Below are positions 1-6,508 of a stretch of 7,867 nucleotides of DNA, piece by piece (position 1 is the first letter of the stretch; the number at the start of each line of letters is the position of its first letter). Source of the stretch: an uncultured Clostridia bacterium (GTDB taxonomy: Bacteria > Bacillota > Clostridia > Christensenellales > Pumilibacteraceae); the NCBI GenBank assembly GCA_934247335.1, contig CAKQJJ010000055.1, forward strand, positions 1 to 7,867. The letters run 5' to 3'. The notes beneath the pieces were generated by a model. The model worked only from the letters and a program-made list of their open reading frames with translations. It made no database searches and was not told where the DNA came from. Made by a program: the position numbers and the translations under genes.

Positions 1-766
1 ACGCAACGTCGGACAACGAAAACACGGGAAGCGTTCCGCCGAACTGCGAACAAGTATCCGCGATTTCGGTAGACTGATCTTTAAGGTAACGTTCTTTATC
101 GGTTATTTCGGTTACTTTTTTGTCGCCGACGTGGGAAACTTTATCCACGAACGGCAAAACGACGTCCAGTCTGTGTTCGATAACCACTATGCAATAGCCC
201 GCTTTTACAAGCGATTTGAGCGTGGACATAAGCATTTCCGCGCCCACCGTGTCGAGATTTGCGAGAGGTTCGTCGAGTATTACTATCTTCTGCCCCATCG
301 CAAGCGTCGAAGCGGTTATAAGCCGTTGTTTCTGCCCTCCCGAAAGTTTGCGGCTGAGCCACGATTTTTCGAGTTTCATAAGGCGGCATACGGTGTCTAT
401 CTGCTTGCTTATTTTTTCGGGCGGAAAAGCCAGGTTTTCACAACCGAAAGCGATTTCGTCCTCTACCGTCTTTTGTATAATCTGCTCGTCGGCGTTCTGC
501 AATACGACGCCCACTTTGCGGCACACTTCGCCAAGCTTTTTGCCTTTAACGTCTTCGCCGTTTATAAGCACTTCGCCGTTTAGCTTTCCGTCGGTGATAT
601 TGGGGATAATGCCGCTTATTATATACAAAAGCGTGCTTTTGCCCTCGCCCGAATGACCCGAAACGAGATTTACTTCGCCGTAAGACAGCGCGATATTTAC
701 GTTTTCGAGTATATTGACTTTCCCGTCGTAGGAAAAGTTTACGTTTTTAAGTTCTATCGCGTTCAT
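1..766 (-). CDS. ECF transporter ATPase (EcfA/CbiO-like), 3' end cut off by window edge
   Basis: Cytoplasmic ATPase that powers the ECF importer encoded just upstream. The first 255 residues are visible and hold a complete ABC domain: Walker A GHSGEGKST (37-45), Q-loop Gln90 in VLQNADEQ, signature LSGGQ (141-145), Walker B IVILDEP (161-167), D-loop ANLD and switch His198. The Q-loop form with NADEQI is typical of ECF/cobalt-type ATPases. Around residues 247-255 the sequence (PVFSLSDVA) looks like the first strand of a second ABC domain, so the full protein may be a tandem two-ATPase fusion as in YkoD-type proteins; this is inference because the window ends there. The start ATG overlaps the ecfT stop as ATGA (763-766), which implies translational coupling. 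The ribosome binding site is weak (GGTGA, 4 nt spacing). Confidence 0.93.
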   Translation of the reverse strand, partial: MNAIELKNVNFSYDGKVNILENVNIALSYGEVNLVSGHSGEGKSTLLYIISGIIPNITDGKLNGEVLINGEDVKGKKLGEVCRKVGVVLQNADEQIIQKTVEDEIAFGCENLAFPPEKISKQIDTVCRLMKLEKSWLSRKLSGGQKQRLITASTLAMGQKIVILDEPLANLDTVGAEMLMSTLKSLVKAGYCIVVIEHRLDVVLPFVDKVSHVGDKKVTEITDKERYLKDQSTEIADTCSQFGGTLPVFSLSDVA

Positions 767-1440
767 AACGTCACCGTGCAAACCGCACCTGCGGCAAGTC
801 CTAAAATAAAGATTACGTCGGATATGCAGATAATTTCTTTTTTATAAACCGTGTACGGCGTTTTTTCAAGCGAAAATCCGCGCGTTTCCACCGACAACGA
901 CAACGTGTCCGAAATGTTCACGAGGCGCATTACGAACGGTACTAAAAAAGCTCTGTAAAAGATTTTCGGATTTAATACGCTGCCCGCGCCGCGAGTTTTC
1001 ATCGCTTCACGCACTCTTTGTTTTTCCGCTTTGAGAACGGGCGGGAACGAAGTTGCTATAAGCATGCCGAGCGTTACTCCTCTCGGAGCTTTAAGCGTTG
1101 ATAAGTTTCTCGTCATGTCTATCGGTTCGATACTCATGCCGAGCGCAATCGCTAAAAACACCGCTCCGAATCTATTGACCATCGCGAGAGCCGCAGTAAA
1201 ATCTCTGCCGTAAGCGAAATACGCGATAACGCCGAATATTCCGCCCGCTACTATAAACGGGAAAATCATGTGCAGGCAGCCTTTTTTACAGCCGAAAATA
1301 AACAGCCATACGTAGGCGCCCAAAAGAAACCATATAAAATTTTCGTTTCTTGCCATAACCAGCCCGAAAACGATAAAAAATATGCTTACTACAAAAACCA
1401 ATAAGGGATATATCTTCTTTTTGAACGACCAGAAGCTCAT
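763..1440 (-). CDS. ECF transporter transmembrane protein EcfT (CbiQ family)
   Basis: Membrane coupling subunit that links the ATPases to the substrate-binding S component. The 225-residue protein has hydrophobic segments at about 11-28, 33-50, 56-77, 90-103 and 205-223, separated by a long cytoplasmic helical region. That region carries the two Ala-Arg-Gly-type coupling motifs that define EcfT, here as KTRG (148-151, in REAMKTRGAG) and ETRG (185-188, in SVETRGF); these short helices are known to dock into the ATPase grooves. Length is slightly short for the family (usually about 230-270). The start ATG at 1440 overlaps the stop of the S-component gene (ATGA), with GGAG about 10 nt upstream; the stop overlaps the ATPase start in the same way. 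The neighbours form a dedicated S-T-A set, so this is probably a solute-specific (group I-like) ECF system. Confidence 0.93.
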   Translation of the reverse strand: MSFWSFKKKIYPLLVFVVSIFFIVFGLVMARNENFIWFLLGAYVWLFIFGCKKGCLHMIFPFIVAGGIFGVIAYFAYGRDFTAALAMVNRFGAVFLAIALGMSIEPIDMTRNLSTLKAPRGVTLGMLIATSFPPVLKAEKQRVREAMKTRGAGSVLNPKIFYRAFLVPFVMRLVNISDTLSLSVETRGFSLEKTPYTVYKKEIICISDVIFILGLAAGAVCTVTL

Positions 1441-2144
1441 TTTTTCAGAACTCCGGCTTTTTTAAGTTCGCGGGAAACCACCATGCCGATAACCGATCCC
1501 ACGAAACATAACGCGACGATTGCGCACGAAATGCCCGCTACGACCCACGGATTGGAGCCTGCAAGGAATATTGATATTCCCGTTTTTCCCTCTTCCGTCA
1601 CAGTGTAGAAAAATCTGTAATAGAAATACAAGAACGGAATGGTCATCGGCAGATAAAGCGTTCCGGCGACTACGCACGCCCAGTCGCTTTTATAGCCGTG
1701 AAAAATGAGCATTGCAACGCCCTCTGCCACCAAGCCGCAAAGCACTATCATAGACATCGGCGGGAACATAAACACGAGGAACACCGCTATAAATATCGAC
1801 TGAAAGAACAGCGCGCCCGGTTTTCTTACCTTCATCATTCCGATTACGGGGAAGATGGAAAACTGAAGTCCTAAGCCGAGTTGCACGATTCCGAACAGCG
1901 GAACGTTTACGAGAAGCGGCATTACCGCTCCGGTAATAAGCGTGCACGCGGTCATAATCGCCAGAAAGACGATATCTTTTATCTTGTATTTTTTGAAGAA
2001 TTTACCGTCGTCTTCGGCGGTTTTCGTAGCTGCAACCTGTTCGCTTGCCGCTTTCACTTCCGTATCCTCGGAAACCGATTCCGAATTTTCGATAAGGGCG
2101 GAAGCCGCTTCGTCTATTTCGTTGTTTTTCTTTTGTTCGTCCAT
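1437..2144 (-). CDS. ECF transporter S component, Trep_Strep / MptD family
   Basis: Integral membrane protein expected to bind the substrate of the ECF importer. From about residue 55 the 235-residue chain is strongly hydrophobic, with some six membrane segments (roughly 57-80, 84-102, 111-127, 129-150, 155-178, 200-224), the usual fold size of S components. The pattern KIKDIVFLAIM, the MMKVRKPG loop and the GTLYLPMTIPF segment match my memory of the Trep_Strep (MptD-like) family. The substrate cannot be read from sequence; members beside ABC exporter-fold pairs have been tied to heme or iron. Residues 1-47 are a polar extension with about 14 acidic residues and few hydrophobics, longer than usual for the family. 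The start at 2144 follows the upstream stop by 4 nt; the GGAGG at 2157-2161 is 12 nt away, which is long, so translation probably depends on coupling. No other in-frame ATG precedes the first membrane segment. Confidence 0.85.
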   Translation of the reverse strand: MDEQKKNNEIDEAASALIENSESVSEDTEVKAASEQVAATKTAEDDGKFFKKYKIKDIVFLAIMTACTLITGAVMPLLVNVPLFGIVQLGLGLQFSIFPVIGMMKVRKPGALFFQSIFIAVFLVFMFPPMSMIVLCGLVAEGVAMLIFHGYKSDWACVVAGTLYLPMTIPFLYFYYRFFYTVTEEGKTGISIFLAGSNPWVVAGISCAIVALCFVGSVIGMVVSRELKKAGVLKK

Positions 2145-2148
2145 AAAA

Positions 2149-3849
2149 TTACACTGCCTCCGTCATTCTGCCGTCTTTCACCTTATAAATTCTGTCGGCG
2201 ATAGCCATGGTGGATTCTCTGTGCGAAACCAGAATGATGCTCTTTTTGTTCTTTTGTTCTTTTAACGCTTTCAAAATAATACCTTCGTTGATACTGTCTA
2301 CATTGCTTGTCGGTTCATCGAGAAGAATAAGTTGACTACCGCGCAAGAACGCACGAGCAAGTCCTATACGTTGTTTTTCACCAGCCGAAAGGTTATCGCC
2401 GAGCGCAACTACCTGCGTTTTGTATCCATCGGGAAGCGTCATTATAAAGTCGTGTACCGCAGCCATTTTGCAGGCGTTTTCGATTTCTTCCATAGTGGCG
2501 TCGGGTTTTGCGATACGAAGATTGTCCTCTATTGTTTCTTCAAAAAGGTAAGTGGTCTGCGAAACCATGGTTACGTTCTTAAGAAGTGAATCGGTGTTGA
2601 TTTTGTCTATATCTATATTGTCATAATCAATTTCGCCGCCGCTTCTCTCCCAAAATCTCATAAGAAGTTTCAGGAACGTCGATTTACCGCAACCGCTTTC
2701 GCCCACGACACCGATAATTTCGCCTTTTTCGGCGTGCATTTTAACGTCGTTTAATACTTCCGTCTGTCCGTCATAACTGAACGAAAGGTCTTTTACGTTA
2801 AGATTTTCGTACTCAAAGTTTTTACCGTTCGTAACAGCTTCCACGGCGGGTTTTTCGGCAAGAAGATTAAGCACTCTGTCGCCGCTCGCGAACGTCTGCG
2901 TAAGGTTTCCGGGAAGTCCGCCTACCGCGATTACGGGACCGAACGATGAGAACACAGTTACCATACCGATAATCATTCTGCCGATAGACAACATGTCGTT
3001 TTTAACAAGAACGATACCTACCGCGAGAGCCGCAAGGATAAATACCGACACAGTGAGTTCGATACCCGACCCCGCACGGGTGATATTGTGCTTCATCTTT
3101 TTGGTTTCTTTTAAGAGTATATCGGAACGTTTGTTGACTTCTTCTTCTCTCTCTTTGCCTGCGTTGTTCAGAACTATATCCTTGATACCTTTAATACTGT
3201 CAAGGAAGTACGCCGAGAACGACGCGAATTCCGCGCGGTATTTAACGCCGCTTTCTTTAAGTCTGCCCGAAGAAATGAGCGGAACTACGATGCCTATAAA
3301 CAGGAAGCCGACGAGTGCCACAAGTGCGAGATACCAGCTCGAAACAAAACCAACAAACAAGAACACAGCAGTTGAAACGACTATCGCTATACATATAGGC
3401 GAAATGGTGTGCGCGTAGAAAACTTCAAGCGTTTCGATATCCGAAGTTATCATCGCGATTATGCTGCCCTTTTGCTTGCTTTCGAGCTTTGCGGGGCAGA
3501 GAACGCGGAGCGCTCCGAAGATTTTATCTCTGAACGCCGCGAGCAGTCTGAACGCGATATAGTGGTTGCTATACTGTTCGATATATCTTAAAAATCCGCG
3601 GATTATGCCGCAACCTACGGTAAGACCGATTATCCAGCCGTACGAGAGCGCGATTTGTTCGCCGAGGGCTTTCGCAACGCCCACCGCTCCGAACACGGTT
3701 ACGCCCATTGCCGTAATGAAACCGAAACTGCCGTTTATTACGGCTAATATCATAATGTAAGACAAACTGCCGAGAAGCACCACGAGGCTTGCCATTATCT
3801 TTGCGCCGCTTCTTCTTACGTATTTCTTTTCTTTCTTCTGCGTACTCAT
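2149..3849 (-). CDS. ABC transporter, fused permease and ATPase (second half of heterodimer; CydC/IrtB-like)
   Basis: Inner-membrane half-transporter of type IV (exporter) fold, 566 residues. Residues 1-335 are the membrane domain, with segments around 17-40, 45-60, 67-84, 150-170, 171-193, 265-283 and 290-312. Residues 346-566 are the ATPase: Walker A GESGCGKST (383-391), Q-loop Gln431, signature LSAGE (487-491, departing from LSGGQ), Walker B LILLDEP (507-513), D-loop SNVD, and switch His543. The catalytic Glu512 and His543 are present. The start overlaps the preceding transporter's stop (ATGA at 3846-3849), with GGAGG (3857-3861) 7 nt upstream, as expected of subunits made in equal amounts. 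Despite the exporter fold, homologous pairs such as IrtAB and YbtPQ import ferric siderophores; CydDC is the thiol/heme-linked relative. The neighbourhood favours the import group, but the direction of transport is inference. Confidence 0.93.
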   Translation of the reverse strand: MSTQKKEKKYVRRSGAKIMASLVVLLGSLSYIMILAVINGSFGFITAMGVTVFGAVGVAKALGEQIALSYGWIIGLTVGCGIIRGFLRYIEQYSNHYIAFRLLAAFRDKIFGALRVLCPAKLESKQKGSIIAMITSDIETLEVFYAHTISPICIAIVVSTAVFLFVGFVSSWYLALVALVGFLFIGIVVPLISSGRLKESGVKYRAEFASFSAYFLDSIKGIKDIVLNNAGKEREEEVNKRSDILLKETKKMKHNITRAGSGIELTVSVFILAALAVGIVLVKNDMLSIGRMIIGMVTVFSSFGPVIAVGGLPGNLTQTFASGDRVLNLLAEKPAVEAVTNGKNFEYENLNVKDLSFSYDGQTEVLNDVKMHAEKGEIIGVVGESGCGKSTFLKLLMRFWERSGGEIDYDNIDIDKINTDSLLKNVTMVSQTTYLFEETIEDNLRIAKPDATMEEIENACKMAAVHDFIMTLPDGYKTQVVALGDNLSAGEKQRIGLARAFLRGSQLILLDEPTSNVDSINEGIILKALKEQKNKKSIILVSHRESTMAIADRIYKVKDGRMTEAV

Positions 3850-5566
3850 GCTATCGCCTCCGTATAACCCTGTTCGAGCGTTTTCTGCGCGTTGTAAAGA
3901 CGAGCGTAACCGCCGTTTGCCGCCATCAGTTCTTTATGCGAGCCGCTTTCCTTGATTTCGCCGTCTTCCATATAGTAGATATTGTCCGCGGGAACGACGT
4001 TTGCAAGGCGGTGCGAAATTACGATGACGCTTCTGTTTTCGGAAAGAGCTTTGATATTGTTCATAATGATAGATTCGCTGTCGATATCTATGTTGCTGGT
4101 CGCTTCGTCGAAAACGTAAATGTCTTTATCCGATACGAGCGAAATTGCGAGAGCAAGACGCTGTTTCTGTCCGCCCGAAATGTTGTTGGCGTCTTCGGTG
4201 ATTACTTTATCCAATCCGCCGTTTTCTTCGATGAATTCTTTTAAGTTCACCTTTTCGAGAGCGGCAAAAATTTCTTCGTCGGTAACGTTTTCTTTAGCCA
4301 TTTTGAAGTTGTCCTTCACGCTTTCGTTAAAGATATAGGTGTTGTAGCTTACGGCTGCAAGGTGCGAATACCAGTTTTCGCGGGAAAGTTTTTCAAGCAG
4401 CTTTCCGCCTACGGTAACTTCGCCTTTCTGCGGACGGAACGCGCCGACCAGCATATTTACTACCGTGGACTTGCCGCAGCCGCTTTCGCCGACGATAGCG
4501 GTCATTCCTTTTTCGGGGAATACCATGTTGACGTCTTTCAGAACGTCGCGTTTGCCGTCGTAAGAGAAGGTGATATTTTCAAGCTTGACGTCTTTGTTGC
4601 CGTCAAGCGTTTCCGTTCCCCATTCGGGATCGGGAGTATTTAATAGAGATATAATCTTTTTGCCCGCGCTTACGCCGTTCATCGCGACGTGGAACGCCGA
4701 ACCGAACGCACGGAGCGGAAGGAAAAATTCAACCGATACGAGGCAAAGGAACAACGCCGCTATCGGGTTAAGCCCCCAGAACGCCGCGCCGCAAATTGCC
4801 AAGCCGATACCGATACCCGCACCACCGTAAGCCACCAAATCCATAATAGTGATGCTTACGAGCTGCATTACAAGGACCTTCATAGTGATTACTCGGAACT
4901 CTTCGGCGCTTTCGTTTATCTTGACGTGCTGCGCCGCGTCTGCCTGAAAGATTTTGAGTTCTTTAAGTCCCTGAACGCTGTCGAGGAACTTATCGCCCAT
5001 CGAAGTGTATTTACCCCAATATTTGGCGAATACCTTCTTTGCGTACTTGCTTACCGCGATAATGGATACGGGAATAAGCGGTACGCAGCAAATAAGCACG
5101 AGAGCCGTTCTCCAATCTATCCATACGCAAATCAGAAACAAAACTATCGGCGCAATCATCGCGAAGAAGAACTGCGGAAGATAGCTTGAAAAATAAATGT
5201 CAAGCTGTTCCACGCCTTCGAGAGAAACCTGCGTAAGTCCTGCCATGCTCATTCCGTCGGTGGTTTTTACGCCCAGTCTTAATATCTTATTGTATACCTT
5301 TTCGCGAAGATCTCTTTTTACGCCTCTTCCGAGCTTGTCCTTTATGTCGCCCGTAATGCGCGAACACGTGTATCTTACCGCGATACCGACTACCGCGCCC
5401 ACAAGCGGATATAAAGCTCGGCGTCCTGGATAAGCAGATACACCGCGTAGCATACGCTTGCCGTTATTGAAACGTTTGCGATAAGCCCGAGTACCTGCAA
5501 CGCCACGGCGATAAATATGTACTTTTTATTTCCGCCGATCAGTTTGAATAACTCTTTGTCTATCAT
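3846..5566 (-). CDS. ABC transporter, fused permease and ATPase (first half of heterodimer; CydD/IrtA-like), frameshifted
   Basis: Partner of the next gene in a probable heterodimeric transporter. A start with a strong RBS lies at 5566 (MIDKELFKLIGGNKKY...), giving the amphipathic N terminus and first membrane helix, but that frame stops at 5390-5392 after 58 residues. The rest of the protein continues in the -1 frame (open 3846-5453, 535 codons). Adding one base near 5400-5430 joins them into about 573 residues, the normal length for the family. In 535-residue numbering: membrane domain to about 270; ATPase with Walker A GESGCGKST (322-330), signature ISGGQ (425-429), Walker B IYVFDEA with Glu450, D-loop SNID and switch His481. 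The Q-loop Gln is replaced by Tyr370 (AAVSYNTYIF). The segments YLPQFFFAMIAP and ITMKVLVMQLVSITIMDL match clostridial half-transporters I remember. If the shift is real in the cell, this subunit lacks its first helix. Confidence 0.88.
5390..5453 (-). other. One-base frameshift inside the first ABC transporter gene
   Basis: Between these positions two reading frames of the same gene overlap. The upstream frame encodes ...AVYLLIQDAELY and then runs into ...IRLWAR and a TAG at 5390-5392. The downstream frame reads ...RRALYPLVGAVVGIAVRY and stays open for the whole transporter. The most natural junction is after QDAELY and before PLVGAVVG, so the lost base is probably in 5400-5430. With one base restored the gene is 1722 nt, exactly 574 codons. 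No classical slippery heptamer was seen there, so a sequencing or assembly error or a true mutation is more likely than programmed shifting. Confidence 0.85.
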
Positions 5567-5570
5567 TGGT

Positions 5571-6014
5571 TTACTCCTTGTCTTTCTTTTGGTCGTTTGC
5601 CTGAGTCGTCTGAACCGGCTTTGCCGCAGCGGCGTTTGCCGTTTGCTCTTTCGCCTGTTTTTTCAACTGTTTTTTGTATTTAATCATTGCCGTCACGTGC
5701 GACATTGCGAATATCGGGTGCGAGAACAACATTCGCGGACCGGAATATTTCATTACTTTTTTCATTTCCGCGCGATATTCGGGTTTGTAGCAGTGAATTT
5801 TGCAGTAAGAACAGAACCCTTTGTTCTTTTTGAAAGGACATTTTTCAAGCCTGAACGCCGCGTATTCGGCAAGTTCACGGCACTTGGAGCAAAGTTCTTT
5901 GCCCTTTACTCCCTCGGCTTTCCTTTCTTCTTTGTGGTTGCCGCGACAATACATTCTTATCATCACGGGAATCAGTTTCTTTTCTGTATTCCAATGTTTA
6001 TACTCTTTGCTCAT
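5571..6014 (-). CDS. YgbA family protein (nitrous oxide-stimulated promoter family, YgbA_NO)
   Basis: Small cytoplasmic cysteine-rich protein, 147 residues. The core (residues about 8-110) matches E. coli YgbA as I remember it, especially CSYCKIHCYKP, EMKKVMKYSGPRMLF and HPIFAMSH. Seven cysteines are visible: Cys23, a Cys42-x2-Cys45 pair, Cys59, and Cys68-x2-Cys71-x3-Cys75, which looks like a metal or iron-sulfur site, though no ligand is proven. Residues from about 113 onward are a Lys/Gln/Ala-rich tail absent from the roughly 117-residue E. coli protein. In E. coli, ygbA is under the NO-sensing repressor NsrR and has been tied to nitrosative stress; its biochemistry is unclear. The gene starts 17 nt inside the end of the regulator gene, with GGAGGG (6023-6028) 8 nt upstream of the ATG, and its stop lies 4 nt before the first transporter start. 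It is therefore firmly part of the operon. Confidence 0.88.
   Translation of the reverse strand: MSKEYKHWNTEKKLIPVMIRMYCRGNHKEERKAEGVKGKELCSKCRELAEYAAFRLEKCPFKKNKGFCSYCKIHCYKPEYRAEMKKVMKYSGPRMLFSHPIFAMSHVTAMIKYKKQLKKQAKEQTANAAAAKPVQTTQANDQKKDKE
5574..5579 (-). promoter_or_regulatory. Ribosome binding site AAGGAG fixing the ABC transporter start at 5566
   Basis: AAGGAG on the minus strand lies 7 nt upstream of the ATG at 5564-5566 and overlaps the last codons and stop (GAG TAA) of the YgbA-like gene. It shows that translation of the transporter begins at 5566, outside the long open frame, and so supports the frameshift reading over an internal start at 5453, which has no comparable site. Confidence 0.8.
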
Positions 6015-6387
6015 GATGAGATCCCTCCGTTCCCGACTTTATAAACTTTGCCACTCCGTTGCGGGTCGTTTCCGAAAACGCGCACGTGGCGTTCAGCGCG
6101 TCCTCGTACGCCTGATTTCTCGGCGTTCCGCAGTGCAGCGAAAGATGCGACGATATAAAACGTATAATAGTCATATACTCGTTTAAGGCGTCCTCGCCCT
6201 TTTTGGTCAGAATGATTTTTCTTTCGTTCTTCTCGATAAAACCCTTTTCTCGCAATCGCTCCATTGCGTTGTACGTACTGACTTTTGAAACTTTGAGTTT
6301 GTTTGCCAAATCCGTCTGCTTTACGTTTTCCATTTGTCCGGCAAGTTCATTGGCTGCTATTAAATACCTTAATTCTGACGAACTCAT
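5998..6387 (-). CDS. DtxR/MntR-like winged-helix regulator, likely operon autorepressor
   Basis: DNA-binding regulator of 129 residues and first gene of the operon. Residues 5-65 form a winged helix-turn-helix: a first helix ELRYLIAANEL, then TDLANKLKVSKVSTYNAMERLREKGFIEK with the recognition helix near 35-48, and a KIILTKKG wing. Residues 66-117 resemble the start of the DtxR/MntR dimerization domain (EDALNATCAFSETTRNGVAKFI in place of the MntR GIEHHLSW region). By eye, the usual metal ligands are missing: the MntR Asp8, Glu11, His77, Glu99, Glu102 and His103 positions read Arg7, Ile10, Thr73, Leu98, Thr101 and Cys102. Cys86 and Cys102 are the only cysteines. The length suits an MntR-type two-domain protein without the SH3-like domain. 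Start at 6387 has GGAG (6392-6395) only 4 nt away. A MarR-like or generic wHTH is the alternative. Palindromes upstream are candidate operators. Confidence 0.8.
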   Translation of the reverse strand: MSSSELRYLIAANELAGQMENVKQTDLANKLKVSKVSTYNAMERLREKGFIEKNERKIILTKKGEDALNEYMTIIRFISSHLSLHCGTPRNQAYEDALNATCAFSETTRNGVAKFIKSGTEGSHHEQRV

Positions 6388-6401
6388 AAAACTCCGATTT
6401 A

Positions 6402-6417
6402 GTTAGCATAGGCTAAC
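6402..6417. promoter_or_regulatory. Inverted repeat in the operon leader, DtxR-box-like (candidate operator)
   Basis: GTTAGC-ATAG-GCTAAC is a perfect 6-4-6 palindrome, 7 nt upstream of the regulator's GGAG. On the minus strand it reads GGTTAGCCTATGCTAACTAA, and the first ten bases agree with the DtxR/IdeR-type box TTAGGTTAGCCTAACCTAA as I remember it. Its centre is 34 bp from that of the palindrome at 6436-6451, close to three helical turns. Both share the form GTT-N10-AAC, which suggests one dimeric protein binding twice. Confidence 0.6.
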
Positions 6418-6435
6418 CGTTGAACAAAAAATACG

Positions 6436-6451
6436 GTTCCTCGTAAGGAAC
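6436..6451. promoter_or_regulatory. Inverted repeat at the predicted transcript start (candidate operator or 5' hairpin)
   Basis: GTTCCT-CGTA-AGGAAC is a perfect 6-4-6 palindrome beginning at about +1 of the operon transcript. As DNA it could block RNA polymerase when bound. As RNA on the minus strand it gives a 6-bp stem with a UACG loop, followed after 4 nt by a run of six U (6431-6426), so an early attenuator or a 5'-end stabilizing hairpin is possible; the stem is short for a terminator. Confidence 0.55.
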
Positions 6452-6458
6452 ACACATC

Positions 6459-6486
6459 ATTATACTCAAAAAAATCGTTTTGTCAA
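6459..6486 (-). promoter_or_regulatory. Operon promoter, perfect TTGACA-16-TATAAT
   Basis: On the minus strand the -35 box TTGACA (6486-6481) and -10 box TATAAT (6464-6459) both match the sigma-A consensus exactly, with a 16-bp spacer that contains a T7 run. The predicted transcript start is about 6452, leaving a leader of some 65 nt before the regulator ATG at 6387. A promoter this strong normally needs repression, which fits the palindromes around it. Confidence 0.87.
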
Positions 6487-6493
6487 TTAAAAA

Positions 6494-6508
6494 TTAGCGT
6501 CCGGCTAA
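6494..6508. promoter_or_regulatory. TTAGC-N5-GCTAA inverted repeat upstream of the operon -35 box
   Basis: TTAGC-GTCCG-GCTAA repeats the inner arms of the palindrome at 6402-6417, but with a 5-nt spacer. It lies 8 bp upstream of the -35 box. Shared arms on both sides of the promoter suggest an upstream operator, perhaps a weaker site. With only 5-bp arms, chance is a real alternative. Confidence 0.4.

Noticed and set aside
131..656. Two open frames of about 150 residues on the + strand opposite the EcfA gene
   Set aside because: They lie antisense to a clear ABC ATPase with all motifs and have no recognisable domain or RBS; they are mirror images of its codon pattern.
5390..5453. Programmed -1 frameshifting in the first ABC transporter
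   Set aside because: The direction fits, but I saw no X-XXY-YYZ slippery heptamer or strong downstream hairpin, and this family is not known to use frameshifting.
3846..5453. Taking 5453 as the real start of the first ABC transporter
   Set aside because: It has no good RBS, its first dozen residues (MLRGVSAYPGRRA) do not look like the family, and a strong RBS and a proper N terminus exist at 5566 in the other frame.
6347..6409. Short upstream reading frame starting at the ATG within the 6402-6417 palindrome on the minus strand
   Set aside because: It would encode about 20 residues overlapping the regulator in another frame, with no RBS; the ATG is a by-product of the palindrome spacer.
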